From assembly GCA_016839165.1 (NCBI GenBank), contig CP069300.1:5394001-5458000 (forward strand): DNA of 64,000 nt. The letters run 5' to 3'. Position numbers and translations under genes: made by a program. The DNA is from Bradyrhizobium sp. PSBB068. Its GTDB lineage: Bacteria > Pseudomonadota > Alphaproteobacteria > Rhizobiales > Xanthobacteraceae. The notes below the pieces were generated by a model that was given only the letters and a program-made list of their open reading frames with translations, searched no databases and was not told the DNA's origin. Positions 42,934-54,572 of the stretch are shown here, in pieces (the stretch's first letter is position 1; every line of letters starts with the position of its first letter).

Positions 42934-44880
42934 TCAGGCATGCGACCGCTCGCGGGTTGCGCGCTTGAGCGCGTCGATATCGATCGCCGACGCGAGATGC
43001 TCGATCGAGACCGGCAGCCGCTGCTTCCAGTTCGGATGCTCGTAGACGGTGCCGGGGATGTTCGGTTGCTCGACGATGCCGAGCAGGTCCTCCATCGAGA
43101 CCGCCAATATCCGCGATCGCGTCCGCGCCATGAAGCCCACCACCGAGTAGAAATCGTTGTGGTGGATGTCGAGCCGGCGCAGCACGTCGTCGAGACGGCC
43201 GAGCGCGTCCCAGCGCCCCTGGTCGGTCTCGCCGGGATCGATCCCGAGCGCGCGCTTGGTTTTGAGATCGCTGAACGAGCGCCAGCCGGCATAGGTCGAG
43301 AGGTCGTGGGTGTTGAAGGTGACCAGCGCGTCCGGCAGATAATAGTCGGCGTTGCGGAACACGCCCTGGTCGTCGGTCTCGAACATCATCACCAAATAGG
43401 ACCAGATGCCCCAGCCGTTCATCTGTTCGCGGAATCCCGGCGGCACGGTGCCGAGATCCTCACCGATCACGACACAACGGCTGGCTGCGCTCTCCTGCGC
43501 GGTCGCCGCCAAGAGCGCCTCGAACGGCATCAGCACATAGGCGCCGTTGGCCGGGCCGAAGCCGCGCGGCACGAGATAAAGCCGCTTCAGCCCGAAGGCG
43601 TGGTCGAGCCGGATTGCGCCGGCGTGGTGCATGGAGGCGCGCAGCATCTGCCGGAACGGTTCGAACGACCGCTGTTCGAGACCCGCGGCATTGAAGCCGG
43701 CGAGTCCCCAGTCCTGGCCGGCGGTGTTGAGCGGGTCCGGCGGCGCGCCGACGCCAAGATGGCGCGAGATCGCGGTCTGCTCATTCCAGGCATCGAACCC
43801 ATCCGACTGCACGCCGACCGCGACGTCGAGATAGAGCCCGACCCGCATCCCGAGCTTGTGCGCGAGTCCCTGGCAGGCGCCGAGCTGGCGGTCGGCGGTC
43901 CATTGCACGAATTCGACGAACTCGACCTCGGCGGCGGTGTCGCGCGCCCAGCGCAATTTCGTGCACGCCGCATCGTCGGGCTGCCGCCAGTCGTCCGGCC
44001 ACTCCCACCACGGCGTGTTGAACTTGTGCCGCACCACCTCGAAACAAGCGAAGCGCGACAGCAGCGTGCCCTGCTCCTTGCGGTAGGCCTCGAAATCCTG
44101 CCAGCGCCCGAGGCCGGGATTGGCCTTGAAGGCCGCGAAGGCCGCGCGCAGCGCCGGCCATTTCAGCGCCGCGACGCCGACATAGTCGACCATGTCGCGG
44201 CTGCGCAGCTGCGCCAGCGCGGCCTGCGTCGCCGCATCGACGCGATATTCGGGAATCTTCTCGACGTCGATATAGAGCGCGTTGAGGAACAGCCGGCTGT
44301 TCGGCGAATACGGGCTGCAATCGCCCGGCCGGTCGTCGAACAACGCATGCAACGGATTGAGCCCGATGCCATCGGCACCGAGCCGATGCGCGAATGCGAG
44401 CAGGCCCTCCAGATCTGTGAAGTCGCCGATGCCCCAGTTGCGCGCGGACCGCACGCCGTAGAGCTGGACCGCGATCACCCAGCAGCGATCGAACGCGCCG
44501 CCGAACGCACGGTCCGGCGCCACCAGCAACGGCAGCTCCTCACTGCCGGATGCATCCTTGAGCTGCAAGCGATGCACGCCCTCGGGCAGGCCGGCCGGCC
44601 ACGTCACGCTCCGCTCACGTGCCTCGCCTTGCGCGAGCACCGCGCTGCCGCTGGAGAGCTTCCATTGCACCGGCAGCCGGGCCGCCTCGGAGAGCTGCGT
44701 CTGACCGCCATGGCCGCCTCGGACGACCACGGGGTCGATGACGATCCGCCGCGGCGTGTGGGGCGGCAGCGCGGCAAGGATCGCTGTCAGCGCCTCCGGG
44801 GTTGTCACACGGCGGTGACCGCTCCCATCGATATACTCGGTCTGGATTCCCAGGCTCTGGGCTTTGGCGTAAAGGTCCAT
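42934..44880 (-). CDS. malQ: 4-alpha-glucanotransferase
   Basis: 648 residues, GH77. GIGDFTDLEGLLAFAHRLGADGIGLNPLHALF near residue 155, nucleophile Asp in AIRLDHAFGLKRLYLVPRG, acid Glu in CVVIGEDLGTVPPGF, and FNTHDLSTYAGW. It moves maltodextrin units between chains, releasing glucose and recycling the short oligosaccharides left by GlgX. An EcfG-type promoter lies about 75 bases upstream. Divergent from glgE. Confidence 0.94.
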   Translation of the reverse strand: MDLYAKAQSLGIQTEYIDGSGHRRVTTPEALTAILAALPPHTPRRIVIDPVVVRGGHGGQTQLSEAARLPVQWKLSSGSAVLAQGEARERSVTWPAGLPEGVHRLQLKDASGSEELPLLVAPDRAFGGAFDRCWVIAVQLYGVRSARNWGIGDFTDLEGLLAFAHRLGADGIGLNPLHALFDDRPGDCSPYSPNSRLFLNALYIDVEKIPEYRVDAATQAALAQLRSRDMVDYVGVAALKWPALRAAFAAFKANPGLGRWQDFEAYRKEQGTLLSRFACFEVVRHKFNTPWWEWPDDWRQPDDAACTKLRWARDTAAEVEFVEFVQWTADRQLGACQGLAHKLGMRVGLYLDVAVGVQSDGFDAWNEQTAISRHLGVGAPPDPLNTAGQDWGLAGFNAAGLEQRSFEPFRQMLRASMHHAGAIRLDHAFGLKRLYLVPRGFGPANGAYVLMPFEALLAATAQESAASRCVVIGEDLGTVPPGFREQMNGWGIWSYLVMMFETDDQGVFRNADYYLPDALVTFNTHDLSTYAGWRSFSDLKTKRALGIDPGETDQGRWDALGRLDDVLRRLDIHHNDFYSVVGFMARTRSRILAVSMEDLLGIVEQPNIPGTVYEHPNWKQRLPVSIEHLASAIDIDALKRATRERSHA

Positions 44881-44958
44881 TCGGCACGCTGCTTGCTCGC
44901 AACGGTATCGGGATCGTTGCTAAATTGTACTGATACGGGAAAGGAATAGTTGATGTTC

Positions 44959-44984
44959 AACGCTCTACCCTATCAAGCGTTCCC
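44959..44984 (-). promoter_or_regulatory. EcfG-type general stress promoter for malQ-GH15
   Basis: On the minus strand: GGGAAC (44984-44979), 16 bases, CGTT (44962-44959). This matches the alphaproteobacterial EcfG consensus GGAAC-N16/17-CGTT. The start of transcription would be near 44951, about 70 bases before the malQ ATG. Confidence 0.75.
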
Positions 44985-45083
44985 GCCGGGAACCATTGTC
45001 CGGCGAGCGGCTTTCTATCTGGGTCTGGCGCGCCTCCTTCCCGGCGTCGAGACGTCATTTGCATTCTCAATGGCGGCATCACC

Positions 45084-47033
45084 GTGAACAAAACCCTCCG
45101 GCCTGTCGAGAGTGCCCATGGCACTTTTCATGTCACCGATGTCTATCCGTCGGTCGATGGCGGCCGCTTCCCGGTCAAGCGTATCGCCGGCGAGCCGGTC
45201 GAGGTGTGGGCCGACATCTACCGGGACGGACATGATGTAATATCGGCGGCATTGGTGTGGCGACGCGAAGGCGACGACGCATGGCAGTCCGCTCCGATGA
45301 CGCCGCACAGCGACGACCGCTGGGGCGGCGCCTTCGTGCCCGAGCGGCCGGGACGCTACACATTCGCGATCGAGGCTTGGACCGACCAATTCGCCAGCTG
45401 GCGGCACCGCTTTGTGCAGAAGCAGCGCGACGGCAGCGACCACACGCTGGACGCGCTCGAGGGCGCCGGCATGCTGACCCAGGCGCAGGCAGGCGGACCT
45501 GCCGCGGCTGCCGTGATCATCAAACAATGTGAAATCTTTCTGCAGACCGGCGAGCCGGGCGCCCTGCTTGCGCCCGAATTGCAGGCGGCGATGGCCGGCA
45601 GCCAGTTTCGCCGCGACCTGATGCGATCGCAGCCCTATCCCCTCACCGCCGACCGTCCGCGGGCACGCAGCGGCGCGTGGTACCAGATGTTTCCGCGTAG
45701 CCAAGGCCGGACGTCAGGCGTGCACGCGACTTTCAACGATTGCATCGCGCGGCTGCCCGATATCGCCGCGATGGGCTTTGACGTCGTGCTGCTGGCACCG
45801 ATCCACCCGATCGGACAGACGCATCGCAGGGGCCGCAACAACGCTGCAATCGCGCAGGCTGGCGATCCCGGCAGTCCTTATGCCATCGGTTCGACCGAAG
45901 GCGGCCACGACGCGGTGCACCCCGAGCTCGGCACGCTCGACGACTTCCGCGCGTTCGTTGTGGCATGCAAGGCGCACGGCCTCGAGGTCGCGCTCGATTT
46001 CGCCGTGCAATGCTCGCCCGATCATCCCTGGCTGACCGAGCATCCGGAATGGTTCAAGCGGCGTCCGGACGGATCGATGCGCGCGGCCGAACACCCCCCG
46101 CAGCGCTGGGACGACGTGGTCACTCCGGATTTCGGGTCCGAGGATGCCGGCGCGTTGTGGCATGCGCTGCGCGATGTCGTGCTGTTCTGGGTCGAGCAGG
46201 GCGTGAAAATCTTCCGGGTCGACAATCCGCACACCAAGCCGCTGGCATTCTGGGAATGGCTGATCCGCGAGGTGCAGGATCGCGATGCCGACGTGCTGTT
46301 CCTGTCGGAAGCCTTCGCACGGCCGAAACTGATGAAAGGCCTCGCCAAGCTCGGCTTCTCGCAGTCCTATACTTACTTCACCTGGCGCACGCAGCGCGCC
46401 GAGCTCGAGCAGTATCTCGGCGAGTTGACCTCGTATCCCGAGCGTGACTTCTTTCGGCCGAATTTCTTCGCCAACACACCGGACATCCTGCCCTTCCACC
46501 TGCAAAGCGGCGAATCCTGGATGTTCAAGTCGCGTCTCGCGCTGGCCGCGACGCTCTCAAGCAGCTACGGCATGTACAGCGGCTTCGAGTTGCTCGAGCA
46601 CGCGCCGGTGCCCGGCCGCGAGGAGTATCTCAACTCCGAGAAGTACGAGATCAAGGTGCGCGACTGGGACAAGCCGGGGAACATCAAGCTCTACATTGCA
46701 ACCCTCAACCAGATCAGGCGCAACAATCCGGCCCTGCAACAATTCGCCAATCTGCGCTTTATCAATGTCGGTGACGGCGGCGTGATCGGCTTCGTCAAGG
46801 AGGCGGCCGATCAGGGCAATGTGATCGCGGCCGCGATTGCACTGTCGTCAGAACCGCGCGAGGTCTGGCTTCCGCTCGGCGACGTCATGCTCGGCCGCGG
46901 CGATGACCGCCGCCCCGCCACGGACGTGGAAGACCTTGTCACCGGCGAGCGTCATGCGCTCGAATGGGGAGGCATCCGCCTGCGTCTCGATCCTGCGCGC
47001 GATCCCGCGTTGCTGTTGCGCTGTGTCGCCTGA
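45084..47033 (+). CDS. glgE: Alpha-1,4-glucan:maltose-1-phosphate maltosyltransferase
   Basis: 649 residues, GH13 subfamily 3. The N-terminal beta-sandwich (GGRFPVKRIAGEPVEVWADIYRDGHD) is typical. The nucleophile Asp lies in KIFRVDNPHTKPLAFWEW, the acid Glu in VLFLSEAFARPKLM. It extends alpha-glucan with maltose from maltose-1-phosphate, releasing phosphate. Start GTG 45084 is the first usable start in frame; no strong ribosome site is seen. Followed after 10 bases by the gene that makes its substrate. A weak EcfG-like sequence (GGGAAC at 44988-44993) precedes it but the -10 part does not match well. Confidence 0.94.
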   Translation: MNKTLRPVESAHGTFHVTDVYPSVDGGRFPVKRIAGEPVEVWADIYRDGHDVISAALVWRREGDDAWQSAPMTPHSDDRWGGAFVPERPGRYTFAIEAWTDQFASWRHRFVQKQRDGSDHTLDALEGAGMLTQAQAGGPAAAAVIIKQCEIFLQTGEPGALLAPELQAAMAGSQFRRDLMRSQPYPLTADRPRARSGAWYQMFPRSQGRTSGVHATFNDCIARLPDIAAMGFDVVLLAPIHPIGQTHRRGRNNAAIAQAGDPGSPYAIGSTEGGHDAVHPELGTLDDFRAFVVACKAHGLEVALDFAVQCSPDHPWLTEHPEWFKRRPDGSMRAAEHPPQRWDDVVTPDFGSEDAGALWHALRDVVLFWVEQGVKIFRVDNPHTKPLAFWEWLIREVQDRDADVLFLSEAFARPKLMKGLAKLGFSQSYTYFTWRTQRAELEQYLGELTSYPERDFFRPNFFANTPDILPFHLQSGESWMFKSRLALAATLSSSYGMYSGFELLEHAPVPGREEYLNSEKYEIKVRDWDKPGNIKLYIATLNQIRRNNPALQQFANLRFINVGDGGVIGFVKEAADQGNVIAAAIALSSEPREVWLPLGDVMLGRGDDRRPATDVEDLVTGERHALEWGGIRLRLDPARDPALLLRCVA

Positions 47034-47043
47034 AGGAGCCGTC

Positions 47044-50000
47044 ATGAACGTATTCTCCTCCGTCAACGCCGAGGCGAAGGTCGCGACCGAGACCGCGGAC
47101 CAGCTGTGGTACAAGGACGCGATCATCTACCAGCTGCACGTCAAGGCGTTCGCCGACAGCAACAATGACGGCATCGGCGACTTCACCGGGCTGACGGAGA
47201 AGCTCGGCTATTTGCAGGAGCTCGGTGTCACCGCGCTGTGGCTGCTGCCGTTCTATCCCTCGCCCGGCCGCGACGACGGCTACGACATCGGCGATTACGG
47301 CGACATCAATCCCGATTTCGGGACCATGAAGGACTTCAAGCGCTTCATCCAGGAAGCCAAGAAGCGCGGCCTGCGCGTCATCACCGAGCTCGTCATCAAC
47401 CACACCTCGGACCAGCATGCCTGGTTCAAGCGCGCGCGCCGCAGCCCGCCGAATTCGAGCGCGCGCAGCTGGTACGTCTGGAGCGATACCGACCAGAAGT
47501 ACCTCGATACACGTATCATCTTCACCGATACCGAGAAGTCGAATTGGACCTGGGATCCGGAGGCCGGCCAGTTCTACTGGCACCGCTTCTTCTCGCACCA
47601 GCCGGACCTCAATTTCGACAATCCGCGCGTGGTGCGGGCCATCGTGCAGGTGATGAAGCGCTGGCTCGACACCGGCGTCGACGGCTTCCGGCTCGACGCC
47701 ATTCCCTATCTGTGCGAGCGCGACGGCACCAACAACGAGAACCTGCCGGAGACGCATGCCATCATCAAGCGGCTGCGCCAGGAACTCGATGCCTATGCCA
47801 AGGGCAAGATCCTGCTGGCCGAGGCCAATCAATGGCCGGAGGACGTGCAGGAATATTTCGGCCATGGCGACGAATGCCACATGGCCTATCACTTTCCGCT
47901 GATGCCGCGCATCTACATGGCGATCGCGCAGGAAGACCGCTTTCCGATCACCGACATCTTGAGGCAGACGCCCGACATCCCGGCGGCGTGCCAATGGGCG
48001 CTGTTCCTGCGCAATCACGACGAGCTGACCCTGGAAATGGTCACCGACGTCGAGCGCGACTATCTATGGTCGACCTACGCCAACGATCCACGCGCCCGCA
48101 TCAATGTCGGCATCCGCCGCCGTCTTGCGCCGCTGATGGACAATGACCGGCGCAAGATCGAGCTGATGAATTCGCTCTTGCTGTCGTTCCCCGGCACGCC
48201 GATCATCTATTACGGCGACGAGATCGGCATGGGCGACAACATCTATCTCGGCGACCGCAACGGCGTGCGGACGCCGATGCAATGGTCGCCGGACCGCAAT
48301 GGCGGCTTCTCGCGCGCCGATCCGGCGCGGCTCTACGCGCCGATGATCATGGACCCGGTCTACGGCTACGAATCCGTCAATGTCGAGGCGCAGTCGCGCA
48401 GCCTGTCGTCGCTGCTGTCGGCGACCAAGAGGCTGATCGCGGTGCGCAAGTCGACGCTGGCCTTCGGGCGCGGCACCATGACCTTCATCCGCCCGGAAAA
48501 CCGCTCGGTGCTCGCCTATGTCAGGCAGTATCAGGGCGAGGTCATCCTCTGCGTCGCCAATTTGTCGCGCTCGGCGCAGGCGACCGAGCTCGACCTCTCC
48601 GCCTTCAAGGACCGCATCCCGCTCGAAATGCTCGGGCGCACGCGCTTCCCCGCGATCGGCGAGCTGCCCTATATGATCACGCTGGCGCCCTACGGCTTCT
48701 ACTGGTTCCAGTTGCAGGAGCGCGACAAGTCCGAGCCGGTGACGCCGCGCGCGGTGCCGGAATTCGAGACCCTGGTGGTGCCGCTGAATTCGACCTGGAC
48801 GTCGCTGGCGCGGGAGCGCGGCGTGTTCGAGCACGACGTGCTGCCCGGCCATCTGGCCCGGATGCGCTGGTACCCGGAGCATTCCGCCAAGGCGATCCAG
48901 CCGACGCTGGTGGCGGCGATCCCGTTCTGCGACGTCGGCGACAACCGGCCCTGGCTGATCTTCTTCGAAACCACCGAACGCGGCACCACCAGCCGCTACG
49001 TGCTGCCGATGCAGATTGAATGGGTGCGGTTCGACCGCGAACGCTACAACCCGCGCGCTTTCGCCGCCGTGCGCCAGGGCGCGCGCGAGGGCACGCTGCT
49101 CGACGTCGCCACCGACCAGATCTTCACCGGCCTGTTCCTGCGCAATTTGCGCGAAAACCTCACGGTCGATGAAGGCGAGCAGGGCCTGAAGCTCGAATTC
49201 CGGCCGACCAGCCGCTTCTCCGACCGGCCGGTACGGCAGCCCGAGCGCATCCGCGTGTTCGAGAACGATCAGCCGCATTCGACCGCGCTGGTCGACAATG
49301 AATATGTCACCAAGATCTACCGCAAGCTCGAAGTCGGCATCAATCCGGAGATCGAGATGGGCCGCTTCCTCACCGAAGTGGTCAACTTTCCGAACACCCC
49401 GGCCCTGCTCGGCACCTCTGAACTGGTCGAGGGCGACAAGCGCAGCGCGATCGCGGTGCTGCATGCGATGGTGGTCAACCAGGGCGACCTATGGACCGTG
49501 GCCGCCTCGCACCTCGACCGCCTCGTCGAACGGCAGCGCCTGCTCGCCGCGAGCGAAGGCCCCGCCGAGAACGGCGGCGATCAGGCAACCTATCTGCGCC
49601 ACATGGCGCATGCCGGAAAGCGTCTCGCCGAGCTGCACATCGCGCTCGCCAGCAACCGGGATCTGCCCGAGTTCGCCCCCGAGCCGACCAGGTCCGAGGA
49701 CCTGCAGCGCTGGATCGACGAGATCGTGGCGCGCGCCGAGCGCGTGTTCGACACGCTGAAGCAGCGCCGCAGTTCCCTGAAGGAGGCCGAGCGGCTGCTG
49801 GCCGATCAATTGCAGGCCCAGCACGATATGCTGCCGGAGCGGCTCAAGGCGCTGCTGCCGCGCGACACTGACGGGTTCAACATCCGCCACCATGGCGACC
49901 TGCATCTCGGCCAGCTGCTGGTGGTCAAGGACGACGTCTTCATCATCGATTTCGACGGCGGACCGGGCCGCACCATCGCCGAGCGGCGCCGCAAGGCCCC

Positions 50001-50352
50001 GCCTGCGCGAGACGTCGCCGGCCTGATCCGCTCGATCGACTATGCCGCGACCGCGGCGCTGGAACGGGCGCTCAAAGTTTTCCCCGACGAGAGCGGCAGG
50101 TTAAGCCTCGCTCTGGCCGAATGGCGCGACCAGGCAGCGGATACCCTGCTGGCGGCCTACCGCGTGACCATGGCCGGGCAGCGGCTTTGGCCCAATGAGG
50201 CCAAGGCGGCCGACCGCCTGCTCAACTTTTTCCTGCTTGAGAAAGCCTTCTACGAGATCGAGTATGAGTTGGCCAACCGCCCGGATTGGCTCCGCGTCCC
50301 GCTGACTGGCCTGTTGAGACTTCTGGCGCAACAGCCGCATGAGGTTGCATGA
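47044..50352 (+). CDS. treS-mak: Trehalose synthase / maltokinase fusion
   Basis: 1102 residues from ATG 47044 (AAGGAG 7 bases upstream). The first ~550 are trehalose synthase, GH13: [33 protein letters not shown] (nucleophile), [17 protein letters not shown] (acid), [13 protein letters not shown]. The rest is maltokinase, with an aminoglycoside-kinase-like active site near the end: [25 protein letters not shown]. The pair isomerises trehalose to maltose and phosphorylates it, feeding GlgE. The fusion is widespread. Stop overlaps glgB (ATGA). Confidence 0.95.
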   Translation: MNVFSSVNAEAKVATETADQLWYKDAIIYQLHVKAFADSNNDGIGDFTGLTEKLGYLQELGVTALWLLPFYPSPGRDDGYDIGDYGDINPDFGTMKDFKRFIQEAKKRGLRVITELVINHTSDQHAWFKRARRSPPNSSARSWYVWSDTDQKYLDTRIIFTDTEKSNWTWDPEAGQFYWHRFFSHQPDLNFDNPRVVRAIVQVMKRWLDTGVDGFRLDAIPYLCERDGTNNENLPETHAIIKRLRQELDAYAKGKILLAEANQWPEDVQEYFGHGDECHMAYHFPLMPRIYMAIAQEDRFPITDILRQTPDIPAACQWALFLRNHDELTLEMVTDVERDYLWSTYANDPRARINVGIRRRLAPLMDNDRRKIELMNSLLLSFPGTPIIYYGDEIGMGDNIYLGDRNGVRTPMQWSPDRNGGFSRADPARLYAPMIMDPVYGYESVNVEAQSRSLSSLLSATKRLIAVRKSTLAFGRGTMTFIRPENRSVLAYVRQYQGEVILCVANLSRSAQATELDLSAFKDRIPLEMLGRTRFPAIGELPYMITLAPYGFYWFQLQERDKSEPVTPRAVPEFETLVVPLNSTWTSLARERGVFEHDVLPGHLARMRWYPEHSAKAIQPTLVAAIPFCDVGDNRPWLIFFETTERGTTSRYVLPMQIEWVRFDRERYNPRAFAAVRQGAREGTLLDVATDQIFTGLFLRNLRENLTVDEGEQGLKLEFRPTSRFSDRPVRQPERIRVFENDQPHSTALVDNEYVTKIYRKLEVGINPEIEMGRFLTEVVNFPNTPALLGTSELVEGDKRSAIAVLHAMVVNQGDLWTVAASHLDRLVERQRLLAASEGPAENGGDQATYLRHMAHAGKRLAELHIALASNRDLPEFAPEPTRSEDLQRWIDEIVARAERVFDTLKQRRSSLKEAERLLADQLQAQHDMLPERLKALLPRDTDGFNIRHHGDLHLGQLLVVKDDVFIIDFDGGPGRTIAERRRKAPPARDVAGLIRSIDYAATAALERALKVFPDESGRLSLALAEWRDQAADTLLAAYRVTMAGQRLWPNEAKAADRLLNFFLLEKAFYEIEYELANRPDWLRVPLTGLLRLLAQQPHEVA

Positions 50353-52496
50353 ACAAACTGCCCGCCGAGGCCTATGCCATCATCGAGGGTCGCCACTCCG
50401 ATCCGTTCCACTATCTCGGCCTGCACGCCGAGGGGGATCGCAACGTCGTGCGCGCCTTCCTGCCTGATGCCACCAATGTCGAGGCGATCGGCGAGCATGG
50501 CGAAACCGCACCGCTGGCGCGGATCCATGATGCCGGCCTGTTCGCGGGCCCCCTGCCGAACGGCTCGACGCGCTACCAGCTCCGCGCCCGATTCGGCGAC
50601 AACGTCGTCGAGCTGGAGGACGCCTACCGCTTTCCGCCGATCCTGAGCGATTTCGATCTCTATCTGCTCGGCGAAGGCACGCATCAGCGGGTTTACGACA
50701 CGCTCGGTGCGCATCCGATGACGCTCGACGGTGTCGACGGCATCGGCTTCGTGGTGCTAGCGCCGAATGCGCGGCGAGTCAGCGTGGTCGGCGACTTCAA
50801 TTTCTGGGATGGACGGCGGCATCCGATGCGGGTGCGCGGCCCCGGCTATTGGGAGCTGTTCATCCCGCGGGCACGGGTCGGCGACCACTACAAGTTCGAG
50901 ATCATCGGGCGCAACGGCCAGCATCTGCCGCTGAAGTCTGATCCGCTGGCGTTTGCCGCCGAGGTACGGCCGAAGACCGCCTCGATCGTGATCGACGAGC
51001 GCAAGATCCCGCATCCGCGTCCGGCGCCCGATCGCGTCAACGCACTGAGCTCGCCGATGTCGATCTACGAGGTGCATCTCGGCTCGTGGCGCCGCAAGGG
51101 CCGCAATGAGTGGCTGACCTATCGCGAGATGGCCGAGCAGTTGCCGGCCTATGCCAGCGACATGGGTTTCACCCATCTCGAGTTCCTGCCTATATCAGAG
51201 CATCCGTTCGACGGCTCCTGGGGCTACCAGCCGACCGGGATGTTCGCGCCGACCAGCCGCTTCGGCTCGCCGGACGATTTCGCCGCGCTGATCGACGCCT
51301 GTCACGGCGCCGGCCTCGCCGTGCTGCTCGATTGGGTCCCCGGGCATTTCCCCGACGATCCGCATGGCCTCGGCAATTTCGACGGCACCGCGCTCTACGA
51401 GCACGCCAATCCGCTGCAGGGCCGCCACCTCGACTGGGGCACCTTGATTTACAATTACGGGCGCACCGAGGTCACCAATTTCCTGGTGTCGAACGCGCTG
51501 TTCTGGCTCGACCGCTACGGCGTCGACGGGCTGCGGGTCGATGCCGTCGCTTCGATGCTCTACCTCGACTACAGCCGTCCGGCCGGCGGCTGGATCCCGA
51601 ACAAATATGGCGGCCGCGAGAACATCGAGGCGATCGATTTCCTGCGCCGCTTCAACACCGAGCTGTTCGCACACTTCCCGCAGGCGACGACCGCGGCGGA
51701 GGAGTCCACTGCCTGGCCGCAGGTGTCGCGTCCGGTCGAATATGGCGGGCTCGGCTTCGGCTACAAGTGGAACATGGGCTGGATGCACGACACGCTGAAA
51801 TACATCGGCAAGGACCCGATTCACCGCAAGCACCATCACGGCGACATCCTGTTCGGCCTGCACTACGCCTTTTCGGAGAACTTCATCCTGCCGCTGTCCC
51901 ACGACGAGGTCGTGCACGGCAAGCGCTCGATCCTCGGCCGCATGCCCGGCGACGACTGGCAGCGCTTCGCCAATCTGCGCGCCTATTACAGCTTCATGTT
52001 CGGCCATCCCGGCAAGAAGCTGATGTTCATGGGCTGCGAGTTCGGCCAGGAGCGCGAGTGGAATCACGACTACTCGATCGATTGGCATCTGCTGCAACAG
52101 CCGAAGCACAGCGGCATCCAGAACCTGGTCCGCGACCTCAACCGGCTCTACCGCGCGCTGCCGGCGCTGCATGAGCTCGACTGCGACCAGGCCGGGTTCG
52201 AATGGGTCATAACCGACGATGCCAACAACAATGTGTTCGCCTGGATCCGCAAGGGCAATGATGCGCGCGCACGCTGCCTCGTGGTCGTGAATTTCTCGCC
52301 CAACGTCTATCGCAATTATCGCGTCCGCGTGCCGTTCGCCGGCAAATGGCACGAGGTGTTCAACTCGGATTCCTCGCATTACGGCGGCACCAATGTCGGC
52401 AATATCGGCGAGGTCCGTGCTTCCGAGGGCGCCACGCCCGAGCTGAGCCTGACCATCCCGCCGCTGGCAGCGATCTTCCTCGTACCGGAAAGCTAG
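50349..52496 (+). CDS. glgB: 1,4-alpha-glucan branching enzyme
   Basis: 715 residues with the N-terminal carbohydrate-binding module and the GH13 barrel: [21 protein letters not shown] (nucleophile), [17 protein letters not shown] (acid), [16 protein letters not shown]. It adds alpha-1,6 branches to the glucan built by GlgE. The length is normal. It overlaps treS-mak by 4 bases and precedes glgX by 3. Confidence 0.95.
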   Translation: MNKLPAEAYAIIEGRHSDPFHYLGLHAEGDRNVVRAFLPDATNVEAIGEHGETAPLARIHDAGLFAGPLPNGSTRYQLRARFGDNVVELEDAYRFPPILSDFDLYLLGEGTHQRVYDTLGAHPMTLDGVDGIGFVVLAPNARRVSVVGDFNFWDGRRHPMRVRGPGYWELFIPRARVGDHYKFEIIGRNGQHLPLKSDPLAFAAEVRPKTASIVIDERKIPHPRPAPDRVNALSSPMSIYEVHLGSWRRKGRNEWLTYREMAEQLPAYASDMGFTHLEFLPISEHPFDGSWGYQPTGMFAPTSRFGSPDDFAALIDACHGAGLAVLLDWVPGHFPDDPHGLGNFDGTALYEHANPLQGRHLDWGTLIYNYGRTEVTNFLVSNALFWLDRYGVDGLRVDAVASMLYLDYSRPAGGWIPNKYGGRENIEAIDFLRRFNTELFAHFPQATTAAEESTAWPQVSRPVEYGGLGFGYKWNMGWMHDTLKYIGKDPIHRKHHHGDILFGLHYAFSENFILPLSHDEVVHGKRSILGRMPGDDWQRFANLRAYYSFMFGHPGKKLMFMGCEFGQEREWNHDYSIDWHLLQQPKHSGIQNLVRDLNRLYRALPALHELDCDQAGFEWVITDDANNNVFAWIRKGNDARARCLVVVNFSPNVYRNYRVRVPFAGKWHEVFNSDSSHYGGTNVGNIGEVRASEGATPELSLTIPPLAAIFLVPES

Positions 52497-52499
52497 CTC

Positions 52500-54572
52500 A
52501 TGCGTCTGACCGGGGGAACGTCCGCACGGCTCGGTGCAAGCTGGGACGGCAGAGGCACCAATTTTGCGCTGTTCTCGGCGAATGCGGAGAAGGTCGAGCT
52601 GTGCCTGTTCGACGGCCAGGGACGCCGCGAGCTCGAGCGGATCGAGATGCCGGAGCGTACCGAGGACGTCTGGCACTGCTATCTCAATGACGTCTCGCCG
52701 GGCCAGCTCTACGGCTACCGCGTCTACGGGCCCTACGCGCCGGAACGGGGTCACCGCTTCAACGCCAACAAGCTGCTGCTCGATCCCTACGCCAAGCGGC
52801 TCGCCGGACGGCTGGTGTGGAGCGACGCGCATTTCGCCTATCGCACCGGCAGTGCGCGCGAGGATCTTTCCTTCGACCGGCGCGACAACGCCCGCGGCAT
52901 GCCGAAGGCGGTCGTGGTCGACGAGAGCTTCAACTGGGGCCGCCGCGAGATCCGGCCGCACGTTCCCTGGCAAGACACCATCATTTACGAGGCCCACGTC
53001 AAGGGCCTGACCCAGAAGCGCGAGGACGTGCCGCCGAATTTGCGCGGCACTTATGGCGGCCTGTCCTCGCCTGCGATGATCGACCATCTCAAGCGGCTCG
53101 GCGTCACCACCATCGAGCTGTTGCCGATCCACGGCCTGATCGACGACCGCGTCCTGGTCGAGAAGAAGCTTTCGAATTACTGGGGCTACAACACCATCGC
53201 CTTCTTCGCGCCCGAGGCGCGTTACGCCCAGGAAAATGCGCTGGACTCGTTCCGTACGACAGTCGCACGACTGCACGATGCCGGCATCGAGGTGCTGCTC
53301 GACGTCGTCTACAACCACACCGCCGAGGGCAACCACATGGGCCCGACGCTGTGCTTCCGCGGCATCGACAATGCCTCCTACTACTGGCTGAACCGCGAGA
53401 ACCCGCGCTTCTACGACGACTTCACCGGCTGCGGCAGCTCGGTCAACCTCACCCATCCGCGCGTGCTGCAGATGGTGATGGACTCACTGCGCTACTGGGT
53501 CGAGGTCTGCCATGTCGACGGCTTCCGCTTCGATCTCGCCACGACCCTCGCACGTGGGCCGAACGGATTCGATCGCAACCATCCCCTGCTCGCGGCGATC
53601 CGCCAGGACCCGGTGCTGGCGACCGCAAAAATGGTCGCCGAGCCTTGGGACCTCGGTCTCGGCGGCTACCAGGTCGGCGCCTTCCCGTCGCAATGGTCGG
53701 AGTGGAACGACCGCTATCGCAGCGCGATGCGGCGCTACTGGAGCGGCGAGGGCAGCCTGATCGGCGATATCTCCGGCCGCATGACCGCCTCCTCGGATCT
53801 GTTTCACCACGACAACCGCGCGACCCGCGCCAGCATCAATCACATCACGGTGCATGACGGCTTCACGCTCGCCGACCTGTTCAGCTACAACGAGAAGCAC
53901 AACGAGGCCAATGGCGAGGACAATCGCGACGGCTCCAACGACAACCACAGCAACAATTGCGGTCATGAAGGCCCGACCGATGACCCAGCGATCATCGCGA
54001 TGCGCCGCCAATTGCGGAAGAACGCGCTGGCTTGCCTGCTGCTCGCACAAGGCACGCCGCTGATACTTGCCGGCGACGAGGTCGCCAACACGCAAGGGGG
54101 CAACAACAACGCCTATTGCCAGGACAATGAGACCGGCTGGATCGGCTGGGAGAACCTCGGCACGGACGACGACGTCATCGATTTCATCGGTCATCTCACC
54201 GCACTGCGGCAGCGGTTCGGGCAGATCCGCTGCCAGAGCTGGCTCGACGGCCGCCGCGCCGACGGCAGCTACGGGGTACTCTGGCTGACGCCGGCGGCGG
54301 AGGAGATGAAGGAATCCGACTGGCAATTCCCGGAAAGCCGGTTCCTCGCCTACGTGCTGGGGCCGATGGAACAAGGACAGGCGCCGATCTTTATCGTGCT
54401 CAATGCCGCGCCGCAGGAGATCGTGTTCAGGATGCCGAGGATGGCCGAATACAAGAGCTGGCAGCAGGTTCTGAACACGACGAAGTCGGAGCAGACCGGT
54501 GACCAGATTGCGGCCGGCGCCGATACCACCGCACCGCCGCGTTCGGTGCTGGCATTTGCAGGCTCCGCATGA
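52500..54572 (+). CDS. glgX: Glycogen debranching enzyme
   Basis: 690 residues, isoamylase-type GH13: CBM48-like N terminus (GASWDGRGTNFALFSANAEKVEL), VCHVDGFRFDLATTLARG, KMVAEPWDLGLGGYQVG, NHITVHDGFTLADLFSYN, ANTQGGNNNAYCQDNE. It removes alpha-1,6 branches, producing linear maltodextrins suited to TreY and MalQ. Its stop overlaps treZ (ATGA). Confidence 0.94.
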   Translation: MRLTGGTSARLGASWDGRGTNFALFSANAEKVELCLFDGQGRRELERIEMPERTEDVWHCYLNDVSPGQLYGYRVYGPYAPERGHRFNANKLLLDPYAKRLAGRLVWSDAHFAYRTGSAREDLSFDRRDNARGMPKAVVVDESFNWGRREIRPHVPWQDTIIYEAHVKGLTQKREDVPPNLRGTYGGLSSPAMIDHLKRLGVTTIELLPIHGLIDDRVLVEKKLSNYWGYNTIAFFAPEARYAQENALDSFRTTVARLHDAGIEVLLDVVYNHTAEGNHMGPTLCFRGIDNASYYWLNRENPRFYDDFTGCGSSVNLTHPRVLQMVMDSLRYWVEVCHVDGFRFDLATTLARGPNGFDRNHPLLAAIRQDPVLATAKMVAEPWDLGLGGYQVGAFPSQWSEWNDRYRSAMRRYWSGEGSLIGDISGRMTASSDLFHHDNRATRASINHITVHDGFTLADLFSYNEKHNEANGEDNRDGSNDNHSNNCGHEGPTDDPAIIAMRRQLRKNALACLLLAQGTPLILAGDEVANTQGGNNNAYCQDNETGWIGWENLGTDDDVIDFIGHLTALRQRFGQIRCQSWLDGRRADGSYGVLWLTPAAEEMKESDWQFPESRFLAYVLGPMEQGQAPIFIVLNAAPQEIVFRMPRMAEYKSWQQVLNTTKSEQTGDQIAAGADTTAPPRSVLAFAGSA

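Noticed and set aside
42628..44949. A 773-codon open frame on the plus strand
   Set aside because: Antisense shadow of malQ and the GH15 gene.
44988..45013. EcfG promoter for glgE on the plus strand
   Set aside because: GGGAAC is present, but at spacings 16-17 the -10 reads GCTT or CTTT rather than CGTT.
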